From NCBI GenBank assembly GCA_019414465.1, contig DXLY01000031.1, positions 626 through 21,502 on the forward strand: a stretch of DNA of 20,877 nucleotides. The letters are read 5' to 3'. This document shows positions 7,331 through 15,210 of the stretch, one piece after another; positions within the stretch are counted from its first letter, which is position 1; each line of letters starts with the position of its first letter. Source of the DNA: Collinsella sp. (lineage in GTDB: Bacteria; Actinomycetota; Coriobacteriia; Coriobacteriales; Coriobacteriaceae). The notes beneath the pieces were generated by a model. It was given only the letters and a program-made list of their open reading frames with translations, was not told the origin of the DNA and ran no database searches. The position numbers and the translations under genes are program-made.

Positions 7331-9757
7331 TTACATCAAATCATAGGCGTCGACGTCAACGCTCACGCTCACGCCACGCACGGAACCCACCTCTTTGAGG
7401 CAGGCATCGATATCATCAGAGACATGGTACCCCACGGGCGACTTCACAAGCAGGTGGAAGCGATAACGGTCCTTTGCTCTCTCGATTACACACGAAGCCG
7501 GGCCTAGCACCTGCGGCACGGCACTCCCCGCCCGCAAAAAATCGGGCGCGGCGGCATGCCAGCGGCGCTTAAGAAGCTTTGCAATGCGCCCAATGTAGTC
7601 CTGCGCGTCGTCTCGGTTCGCCGACCACACCAAAATGTTGACCAGACGCACAAACGGCGGATACAGCGCGTCGCGACGCTGGTCCAGGTCGTAGTCGGTA
7701 AAGATCGAACGGTCGTGCTTAGCGACGGCGCGAATGACCGGATCCTCGGGCAGGTAGGTCTGGATGATCACCTCACCGGGACGATCGCCGCGACCGGCAC
7801 GGCCCGCCACCTGTTCCAGCAGATCGTAGGCGCGCTCCCCTGCGCGGAAATCGGGCAGCTTGAGGGCGAAGTCGGCATTGACCACGCCCACGAGCGTGAC
7901 CTCGGGAAAATCGAGACCTTTAGCGATCATCTGGGTACCCAGCAACACGGCGCAATCCGCCGCATCGAACTGCTCGAGCAGCTTTTTGTGCGCATCCTTG
8001 CCACGCGTGGAATCGGCATCCATGCGAATGATGGAAACGTCCTCGGGAAGCAACTGGTGCAGTGCGTCCTCGATCTGCTGCGTGCCCAGGCCCATTTTTG
8101 CCAGGTAGCGACTGCCACATTTGGGGCAACGACTCGTGGGCGCGGGATACGGCTGCACGCGCCAGGAGGATCCGCATGTGTGACATTGCAGCGTGTGCGT
8201 GCGCTCGTGATACGTAAGCGCTGTGGAGCAGTGGTTGCAGGTGGGAACGCAGCCGCACTCGCGACACATCAAAAACGGCGCAAAGCCACGGCGGTTATGC
8301 AGCAGCACGGCCTTCTCGCGACGCTCGACCACACGCTCCAAGCCCTCCATCAAGGGTTTTGAGAACATGGAGCGGCTGCCGTGTGAAAACTCGCGGCGCA
8401 AGTCGGCAATCCGAACCGTAGGCAGGACTGCATGTCCCGGGCGCTCGGGCATCTCGACACGTGTCCAGGTGGCACCGTTATACGTGCCACGGCGGCAGCG
8501 GTCGAGGGCCTCGGCAGAAGGCGTGGCGGAGCCCAGCACGAGAGGGCAGCGATAGCGCCGCGCCATCTCGGCCGCCACCTCGCGCGCATGGTAGCGCGGG
8601 CTGGAACCCTGCTTGTAGCTGGTCTCGTGCTCCTCGTCGATGATGATGAGGCCTAAGTCGCTGAGCGGGCAAAAGAGCGCCGAGCGGGCGCCCACGACCA
8701 CGCGGGCCGCACCGCTGGCAACCATGTCCCACTGGTCCAGGCGCTCGCCGGCCGAAAGCCGCGAATGGAACACGGCGACCGTCTCGCCAAAGCGCGAACG
8801 AAAGCGGCCGACGGTCTGGGCCGTCAGCGAGATCTCGGGCACCAGCACGCAGGCCGAGCGACCTGCTGCGAGCACGCGCTCGATGGCGGAGAGGTAAACC
8901 TCGGTTTTGCCGGAGCCGGTGACGCCGTCGACCAGCACCACGTCGCCATGAGCGTCCAGACGGGCGCGCTCAATCTGCGCGAGTGCCTGTTGCTGGCCGT
9001 TGGTAAGGGAGACCGGCGCCTTGCCGCTTGCCGAGGACAGCGTGGTCTGCTCGCTGCAGCCACGCCATGCACGGCGCTCCTCAACCACCACGACGCCGCG
9101 CTTTTCGAGCGCCTTGATGGTCGCCGACATGCTGTTGTAGAGCAGGTTGAGGTCGCGCGTCGTGACCGGTCCGCACTGAAGCGCCTCGATAAGTTGGCGC
9201 TGGCGGACCGCGGTCTTGGGTGGCGAATAGTCAAAGCCATCGGGCGTAAGCATCACCCAGCGGTTTTGGATAAGCTTGACGGCCGGGCGCTCAACCGTCC
9301 ACGCCCCGTCATCACCCTTCACGACACGTGGACTTCCGCCCGGGGGCAAGAACAGACGCAAGCATTCGGAAAGCGTCGCGACATACTCGCGGCTCATCCA
9401 ACGCGCAATGCGGGCAGCCTCGGCGGTAAAGAGCGGCTTGCTGAGGATAGCCTCGATAGGCTTGATGCGCGAAGGGTCGAGGGCGTTGTTGCCCTGCAGG
9501 TCGCCCAGCTCGGGCGTAATGTCGACGATGTAGCCTGCGGCGGCACGGTTGCCAAAATGAACTAGGACGGTGGAGCCGATCTGGGCATCGTTGGCAAGGG
9601 ACTGCGGGATGCCGTAGGCGAATGGCTCGGAGAGCACACGGGTGGGAATGTCGAGGACCACGCTCGCATAGGCGGCGATGGGTTCGGGTGCAGGCTCGGG
9701 CTTCACCGGAGTCTCCTCCGGTTCCGGCGAACCAAACAGCGACAGTTGTTGAGCCAT
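7331..9757 (-). CDS. priA: Primosomal protein N' (replication restart helicase PriA)
   Basis: An 808-residue 3'-5' helicase that reloads the replisome at stalled forks. The N-terminal DNA-binding domain (about 30-130) and a winged-helix region precede the helicase core. Walker A is GVTGSGKTEVY (278-288), motif II is DEEH (374-377) and motif III is GSATPS (409-414). Zinc-binding cysteines are C498, C501, C507, C510, C525, C528, C544 and C547. Motifs V and VI follow, with VAGRAGRGDRPGEV beginning at 650. The ATG at 9757 has AGAGGT 5 nt upstream. The extreme N-terminus reads MAQQLSLFG, a match to the beta-clamp-binding consensus QL[SD]LF, followed by a Pro/Glu-rich linker. The core is intact, so it should be functional. 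It lies downstream of gltX behind a terminator and a long inverted repeat, and is co-directional with def. Confidence 0.97.
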   Translation of the reverse strand: MAQQLSLFGSPEPEETPVKPEPAPEPIAAYASVVLDIPTRVLSEPFAYGIPQSLANDAQIGSTVLVHFGNRAAAGYIVDITPELGDLQGNNALDPSRIKPIEAILSKPLFTAEAARIARWMSREYVATLSECLRLFLPPGGSPRVVKGDDGAWTVERPAVKLIQNRWVMLTPDGFDYSPPKTAVRQRQLIEALQCGPVTTRDLNLLYNSMSATIKALEKRGVVVVEERRAWRGCSEQTTLSSASGKAPVSLTNGQQQALAQIERARLDAHGDVVLVDGVTGSGKTEVYLSAIERVLAAGRSACVLVPEISLTAQTVGRFRSRFGETVAVFHSRLSAGERLDQWDMVASGAARVVVGARSALFCPLSDLGLIIIDEEHETSYKQGSSPRYHAREVAAEMARRYRCPLVLGSATPSAEALDRCRRGTYNGATWTRVEMPERPGHAVLPTVRIADLRREFSHGSRSMFSKPLMEGLERVVERREKAVLLHNRRGFAPFLMCRECGCVPTCNHCSTALTYHERTHTLQCHTCGSSWRVQPYPAPTSRCPKCGSRYLAKMGLGTQQIEDALHQLLPEDVSIIRMDADSTRGKDAHKKLLEQFDAADCAVLLGTQMIAKGLDFPEVTLVGVVNADFALKLPDFRAGERAYDLLEQVAGRAGRGDRPGEVIIQTYLPEDPVIRAVAKHDRSIFTDYDLDQRRDALYPPFVRLVNILVWSANRDDAQDYIGRIAKLLKRRWHAAAPDFLRAGSAVPQVLGPASCVIERAKDRYRFHLLVKSPVGYHVSDDIDACLKEVGSVRGVSVSVDVDAYDLM

Positions 9758-9789
9758 ACACCACCTCTAACGAACGGACCTGAAAGGGG

Positions 9790-9891
9790 TGGGACAAAAT
9801 AATCAGTAGAGTTTGTCCCATGGCCGATACGAGTGTCGAGCTCGTTGCGTCACTCGAACATGGGACAAACACTACTGATTATTTTGACCCA
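9790..9891. repeat. 102-bp inverted-repeat element (33-bp arms) upstream of priA
   Basis: The left arm 9790-9822 begins TGGGACAAAATAATCAGTAG. The right arm 9859-9891 is its reverse complement at 31 of 33 positions (mismatches at 9794/9887 and 9810/9871). The 36-nt centre holds a second inverted pair, CGAGTG (9830-9835) and CACTCG (9851-9856), around the palindrome GAGCTC. Outer ends read TGGGAC and ACCCA. This looks like a MITE- or REP-type palindromic element lying between the gltX terminator and the priA ribosome-binding site. As RNA it would fold into a long hairpin ending about 32 nt before the priA ATG. Confidence 0.85.
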
Positions 9892-9918
9892 GCAACCCAC
9901 TCATCGGTACAGAAACGA

Positions 9919-9944
9919 GAGCCCCGCTCGAGGGAACGGGGCTC
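9919..9944 (-). terminator. Terminator of gltX
   Basis: GAGCCCCG (9919-9926) and CGGGGCTC (9937-9944) form a perfect 8-bp stem around 10 nt. On the minus strand it begins 23 nt after the gltX stop and is followed by TCGTTTCTGT. Confidence 0.75.
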
Positions 9945-9967
9945 GGATACATGCGTTTACGCGTCTG

Positions 9968-11443
9968 CTACAGCGCCATCGTGCGGGCGCGGTCGATGCG
10001 TGCCAGGCAGTCGTCGCGGCCGACGAGCGCCATGGTCTCGCCCAACGGGGGGCTCACCATGTTGCCGCAGACGGCGACGCGCACGGCCTGGAACACCACG
10101 CGCTTCTTAAGGTCCATCTGCTCGGGCAGCGGCTCAAGTGAGGCGTCGATGGTCTCGGCAGTCCACTCGCCCACACCCTCAAGCGCGGCCTTGGCGGCGT
10201 CCAGAATGGCACCCATGCCCTCCTTGGCCAGGCCTTTGTTGACGGACTTCTCGTCATACTCGAGTGTCTCGGCCGTGGCAAAGATGGGGGCGGCGACGGT
10301 CACGGCGTCGGCCGGCATCTTGGTGCGCGGCTTGACGATGGCGGCAAGCGCATCAATCCAGTCCTCGCCGTACTCGACATTCCCCTCGATGAGACCCGCC
10401 TCGTGCAGTTCGGGGACCATGATCTCGTCGGCAAACTGGGCATCGGACATGCCGTTGATGTACTCGGCGTTGACCCAGTCGAGTTTCTTGGGGTCGAAGG
10501 TCGCCGGGTTCTTGGAGATGCGGTCGAGCGAGAACTTGCTGGCCAAGACATCGCGCGGGATGATTGTGGTCTCGCCGTCGAGCGACCAGCCGAGCAGCGC
10601 CAGGTAGTTGACGAAGGCGTCGGAAAGGTAGCCGGCGTCGCGGTACTCCTCCACCGAGGTGGCGCCATGGCGCTTGGAGAGCTTCTTGCCGTCGGCGCCC
10701 AGGATCATGGAGATGTGGGCGAACGTGGGCACGGGCGCGCCGAGGGCCTCGTAGACCATGACCTGACGCGGGGTGTTGGACAGGTGGTCGTCGCCGCGGA
10801 TGACATGGGTGATCTTCATCATGGCGTCGTCGACGACGGTCGCAAAGTTGTACGTGGGCGTGCCATCGGAGCGGAAGATCACAAAGTCGTCGAGCTCCTT
10901 GGCGTCGAAGGTCACCTCGCCGTGGACGGCATCGTGGATGACGACGTCGCCGCGGTCCTCGGGCACCTTGATGCGTAGGACGTAGGACTCGCCGGCCTCG
11001 ATGCGACGGCGGGCCTCCTCGGGATCAAGATCGCGGCAACGGCGCTGATAGCCCTGGAAGGGGTCCTTGCGCTCCTGCGCGGCCTTGCGATCGGCGTCGA
11101 GCTGCTCCATGGTGCAGAAGCAGGGATAGGCCTTACCCTCGTCCCAAAGCTTCTGGGCGGCCTGCTTGTACAGGTCCAGGCGCTCGGTCTGGGCGTAGGG
11201 GCCAAAATCGCCGCCCACCTCGGGACCCTCGTCCCAGTCCAGGCCCAGCCAACGCATGGCGCGCAGGATAATCTGCGTGTTCTCGTCGGTAGAGCGGGTG
11301 GGGTCGGTGTCGTCGATACGCAGGATGAACGTGCCGCCGTTTGCACGGGCGAAAGCCCAGTTATAGATAGCGGTGCGGGCGCCGCCGATGTGCAGCTTGC
11401 CCGTCGGTGAGGGTGCAAAGCGGACGCGAACGTCTGATGCCAT
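9968..11443 (-). CDS. gltX: Glutamyl-tRNA synthetase
   Basis: A class I synthetase of 491 residues that charges tRNA-Glu in the cytoplasm. The N-terminus RVRFAPSPTGKLHIGG carries the HIGH-type motif (HIGG, 18-21). The KMSKS-type motif is KLSKR (254-258) within DGKKLSKRHGA. C108, C110, Y132 and C136 match the spacing of the zinc-binding site seen in many GluRS. The rest is the helical anticodon-binding domain. ATG 11443 is chosen because AGGAG sits just upstream and because the -10-like TATACT (minus strand, 11484-11489) would place the transcript start near 11477, downstream of the longer in-frame ATG at 11482. It is the first gene of the minus-strand block but has its own terminator. Confidence 0.96.
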   Translation of the reverse strand: MASDVRVRFAPSPTGKLHIGGARTAIYNWAFARANGGTFILRIDDTDPTRSTDENTQIILRAMRWLGLDWDEGPEVGGDFGPYAQTERLDLYKQAAQKLWDEGKAYPCFCTMEQLDADRKAAQERKDPFQGYQRRCRDLDPEEARRRIEAGESYVLRIKVPEDRGDVVIHDAVHGEVTFDAKELDDFVIFRSDGTPTYNFATVVDDAMMKITHVIRGDDHLSNTPRQVMVYEALGAPVPTFAHISMILGADGKKLSKRHGATSVEEYRDAGYLSDAFVNYLALLGWSLDGETTIIPRDVLASKFSLDRISKNPATFDPKKLDWVNAEYINGMSDAQFADEIMVPELHEAGLIEGNVEYGEDWIDALAAIVKPRTKMPADAVTVAAPIFATAETLEYDEKSVNKGLAKEGMGAILDAAKAALEGVGEWTAETIDASLEPLPEQMDLKKRVVFQAVRVAVCGNMVSPPLGETMALVGRDDCLARIDRARTMAL

Positions 11444-11483
11444 GGAAATCTCCTCGATTGCAGGATGGATGTCTAACCGCATC

Positions 11484-11514
11484 AGTATAAAGCATCAAAG
11501 CAACCTCCGCACAA
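11484..11514 (-). promoter_or_regulatory. Candidate gltX promoter
   Basis: On the minus strand TATACT (plus 11484-11489) is a good -10. TTGTGC (plus 11509-11514) is a possible -35, but the 19-nt spacing is long. The position fits a short gltX leader and lies just outside the repeat element at 11529. Confidence 0.4.
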
Positions 11515-11528
11515 AGGGCACCGACCAG

Positions 11529-11733
11529 TCATTGGGGACAGACTTAAATGACCATTCGTTGGGGACGTTCTTCGAAGCTAACTGAACAGGAGTGTCCCAA
11601 ACTGCCGTCACTTGGGGACGTTCCTAAACTGCCGGCAGAAAAGGACCGTCCCCAAGTGCCGACACATAAGGAACGTCCCCAGGTGCCGTAAGAGTGTTCC
11701 TATTGGCTGGTCATTTAAGTCTGTCCCCAATGA
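11529..11733. repeat. 205-bp nested palindromic element with repeated GGGGAC/GTCCCC motifs
   Basis: Outer arms 11529-11554 (begins TCATTGGGGACAGACTTAAA) and 11708-11733 are a perfect 26-bp inverted repeat. Inside, 11609-11625 (CACTTGGGGACGTTCCT) pairs with either 11642-11658 or 11669-11685 at 16 of 17 positions each, so two alternative hairpins are possible. A further GGGGACGTTC lies at 11561-11570. Read together, a unit close to GGAACGTCCCCAAGTGCC occurs three times, once inverted. The element fills most of the 401-nt gltX-metK gap and has no coding capacity. GGGGAC-ended palindromes of this kind are often scattered in genomes that carry REP-associated (Y1-type) transposases; that link is inference here. 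Confidence 0.85.
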
Positions 11734-11771
11734 GTAGGTGCGGAAAGGGTGTGAATGTTTGATTTACGCGC

Positions 11772-11822
11772 TATGATGTGCCCTTGCATAGAGAGCCCGG
11801 CGGAATGGTAACGGTCGCTGGG
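11772..11822 (+). promoter_or_regulatory. metK: Candidate metK -10 element and leader hairpin
   Basis: TATGAT (11772-11777) is a plausible -10; no clear -35 is seen 16-18 nt upstream. The resulting leader of about 60 nt holds a hairpin, CCCGGCG (11796-11802) with CGCTGGG (11816-11822), using one G-U pair and a 13-nt loop, about 10 nt before the ribosome-binding site GAAAGGA (11833-11839). No known SAM riboswitch class was recognised. Confidence 0.35.
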
Positions 11823-11844
11823 ACACGTTTTTGAAAGGACAATC

Positions 11845-13125
<1,281 letters not shown>

Positions 13126-13163
13126 ATAGGTTCGCAGAGCCCAGACAGCAAAGCATTAGAACC

Positions 13164-13200
13164 AAAAGAAGTACCGGCCCCAACCGGTACTTCTTTTTAT
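13164..13200 (+). terminator. metK: Strong Rho-independent terminator of metK
   Basis: AAAAGAAGTACCGG (13164-13177) and CCGGTACTTCTTTT (13184-13197) pair perfectly over 14 bp with a 6-nt loop, followed by more T residues. It starts 38 nt after the stop codon. Confidence 0.92.
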
Positions 13201-13226
13201 TTACACGGTGTTTTATTTACACGGTG
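13195..13226 (+). repeat. Perfect 16-bp tandem duplication
   Basis: TTTTATTTACACGGTG occurs at 13195-13210 and again at 13211-13226 with no gap. The first unit overlaps the tail of the metK terminator. It probably arose by local slippage or duplication. Confidence 0.85.
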
Positions 13227-13309
13227 GTGTGAATATTTCGATGCGCAATGAACAGCACGTCCCCAGCTGATGAATTTTGCGGCAAGCGTGCCCCTACCAT
13301 GTATCCTAA

Positions 13310-13430
13310 GTTCCGAGGGCTTTGGTATTTGGTCGATCGCGAGTTCCGCACGAGCCGGAGGCCACTTAATGTGGCCTCCGTGCGAGCCAGGACTGTAGAG
13401 CAGGCGACCAAATACCAAAGCCCTCGGAAC
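13310..13430. repeat. 121-bp long-armed palindrome directly upstream of the serine dehydratase gene
   Basis: Perfect 26-bp inverted arms lie at 13310-13335 (begins GTTCCGAGGGCTTTGGTATT) and 13405-13430. The centre carries a second hairpin: CGCAC (13347-13351) and GGAGGCCAC (13357-13365) pair with GTGGCCTCC (13371-13379) and GTGCG (13380-13384) around TTAAT, with a 5-nt bulge. There is no T run after it. It ends 13 nt before the AGGAG ribosome-binding site of the next gene, so it would lie in the 5'UTR if the promoter is upstream. The rest of the 328-nt gap (13227-13309) shows no gene. It could be a MITE-like insertion or a leader structure. Confidence 0.85.
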
Positions 13431-13453
13431 GACGGGATAGAACAGGAGCGCAT

Positions 13454-15061
13454 ATGGCAGGCAAGCCGCAAACACTAGCTACGACCTCGGCATTCGAGAT
13501 CTTGGGGCCCGTCATGGTCGGCCCCAGCTCATCGCACACCGCCGGCGCCCTGCGCTGCGCACAAGTTGCCGCCAGCCTGCTGGAAGGCCGCATCACCAAA
13601 GTCACCTTTGGCCTGTGGAACTCCTTCGCCCACACCTACCGCGGCCACGGCACCGACCGCGCTCTCGTCGCGGGCATTCTGGGCCTCGACACCGATGACG
13701 AGAACATCAAGCAGGCCTTTGACCTCGCACGTGAGCAGGGCCTCGAATATCACTTTGACATCAAGGGCGACGACGCCTCCATCCACCCCAACACCGTCGA
13801 CATCGATATGGTCGACGCCACGGGCGCCACGGCGCAGGTCCGCGGCGAGAGCTTGGGCGGCGGCAAGATGCGCATCAGCCGCATTAACGGCGTCGGCGTT
13901 GACATCTCGGGCATGTACTCAACGCTCTTCGTTGCGCACAAGGACGTCCCCGGCGTGCTCGCCGCGCTCACCAACCTGCTCGCCTACGCCCATGTGAACA
14001 TCGCCTTCTGTCGCACCTACCGCACCGAAGTGGGCGGCCAGGCCTACTCCGTCTTTGAGACCGACGGCGCGCCCGACGACACTGTTGTCCCGATGCTGCG
14101 TAAGCTCGACAATGTCGATTACGCGACCTTTATCGAGCTCCCCGGTTCTGCTTCGTCGCTCTCCCCCGGCGTCTCGGCCAAGGAAATCTTCGACGACGGC
14201 GAGCAGCTGCTCGATGCGTGCGAGGAACTGGGGCTCAGCATCGGCGCCGTTATGGCCGTGCGCGAGGCGCGTCTGACCGGCGAGGCCCACGCCGTCGCCG
14301 CCATGCGCCGCGTGCTCGACGTCATGCGCGAAGAGACCACAGCCCCCATTTCCAATCCACAGCGCTCGCTCGGCGGCCTCATCGGCGGCGAGGCAAAGCT
14401 TGTCGATGCCACCAGCCGAAACGATCTGAGTATAAGCCTGATGGGCGCCGTCCAAACCGACGCCGTGGCCCGCGCCATGGCCGTGCTCGAGCGCTCCGCC
14501 ACGATGGGAGTGATCGTCGCCGCTCCCACGGCAGGCTCCGCGGGTGTCGTGCCCGGCTGCGTGCTGGCGCTCGCAGACCATCTGCAGCTGGACAACGAGC
14601 AGGTCATGGATGCCCTTTATTGCGCCGCCGCCATCGGCCTCAACCTCACCACGAGCGCCTGCGTTGCCGGCGCCGAGGGCGGCTGTCAGGCCGAGGTGGG
14701 AAGCGCCGCCGCCATGGCAGCCGCCGCGCTGGTGCAGATGCTCGGCGGCACACCCGAGCAGGCGCTCGACGCCAGTTCCATCGCGCTGAGTAATCTGCTG
14801 GGCCTCGTTTGTGACCCCGTCGGTGGCCTCGTGGAGGTGCCCTGCCAAAACCGCAACGCCATCGGCGTGGCAGCCGCCTTTAGCTCCGCACAACTCGCCC
14901 TCGCCGGCATTAAGAGCCTGGTGCCGTTTGACCAGATGGCACACGTCATGCTCTCGGTGGGCCACGCGTTGCCGGCCACGCTGCGCGAGACGGCAAAGGG
15001 CGGCATCGCGCAGGCTCCGGCCGCACTTTCGGCCTGTGCAAAATGCGGTGTGTGCGGATAG
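13454..15061 (+). CDS. sdaA: L-serine dehydratase, iron-sulfur type, fused beta and alpha domains
   Basis: A 535-residue enzyme deaminating L-serine to pyruvate and ammonia with a [4Fe-4S] cluster. Residues 13-150 are the beta domain (ILGPVMVGPSSSHTAG, 16-31). About 153-230 form an ACT-like domain (YSTLFVAHKDVPGVLAAL). From about 240 comes the catalytic alpha domain. C411, C453 and C464 keep the 42- and 11-residue spacings I recall for the cluster ligands of the Legionella enzyme (C343, C385, C396). The C-terminus ends KCGVCG, with C534 next to last, resembling the tail cysteine that caps the cluster there. The APTAGSAGVVPG motif is also present. AGGAG (13444-13448) is 5 nt before the ATG. 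The long hairpin just upstream may affect expression. It ends in its own terminator. Confidence 0.95.
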   Translation: MAGKPQTLATTSAFEILGPVMVGPSSSHTAGALRCAQVAASLLEGRITKVTFGLWNSFAHTYRGHGTDRALVAGILGLDTDDENIKQAFDLAREQGLEYHFDIKGDDASIHPNTVDIDMVDATGATAQVRGESLGGGKMRISRINGVGVDISGMYSTLFVAHKDVPGVLAALTNLLAYAHVNIAFCRTYRTEVGGQAYSVFETDGAPDDTVVPMLRKLDNVDYATFIELPGSASSLSPGVSAKEIFDDGEQLLDACEELGLSIGAVMAVREARLTGEAHAVAAMRRVLDVMREETTAPISNPQRSLGGLIGGEAKLVDATSRNDLSISLMGAVQTDAVARAMAVLERSATMGVIVAAPTAGSAGVVPGCVLALADHLQLDNEQVMDALYCAAAIGLNLTTSACVAGAEGGCQAEVGSAAAMAAAALVQMLGGTPEQALDASSIALSNLLGLVCDPVGGLVEVPCQNRNAIGVAAAFSSAQLALAGIKSLVPFDQMAHVMLSVGHALPATLRETAKGGIAQAPAALSACAKCGVCG

Positions 15062-15080
15062 CGACAAAGAACGGCTCGAA

Positions 15081-15106
15081 GGTGGGACAAATGTCCCACC
15101 TCTTTT
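15081..15106 (+). terminator. Terminator of the serine dehydratase gene
   Basis: GGTGGGACA (15081-15089) and TGTCCCACC (15092-15100) are a perfect inverted repeat; the stem would open to GGTGGGA/TCCCACC with a 6-nt loop, followed by TCTTTT. It begins 19 nt after the stop. Its GGGAC core resembles the ends of the longer palindromes. Confidence 0.85.
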
Positions 15107-15147
15107 GAATGCCACCGTTTCCATACCACAATCAACTAGGTAATCGC

Positions 15148-15153
15148 TATAAT
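15148..15153 (+). promoter_or_regulatory. Consensus -10 element for the L,D-transpeptidase gene
   Basis: TATAAT matches the -10 consensus exactly and lies 57 nt before the chosen start, just after the upstream terminator. No convincing -35 was found at 16-18 nt, so the promoter call is moderate. Confidence 0.5.
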
Positions 15154-15210
15154 GCAAGCCCAGTAAAAACACGATGAGCCGCAAGGCGAAATTCGAAGGA
15201 TATGCATACG

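Noticed and set aside
11529..11733. CRISPR array, because of repeated GGGGAC units
   Set aside because: Units are irregularly spaced, partly inverted and lack uniform spacers; no cas genes are present.
11772..11844. Known SAM riboswitch in the metK leader
   Set aside because: The leader is too short for SAM-I or SAM-IV, and I could not match the conserved cores of the small SAM classes.
13310..13430. T-box or amino-acid riboswitch upstream of sdaA
   Set aside because: No T-box sequence (AGGGTGG-type) or antiterminator/terminator pair with a T run was found. The perfect arm symmetry fits a palindromic repeat better.
13919..15184. A 421-codon minus-strand frame opposite sdaA
   Set aside because: Antisense to conserved iron-sulfur dehydratase sequence and crossing its terminator; Gly/His-rich shadow translation.
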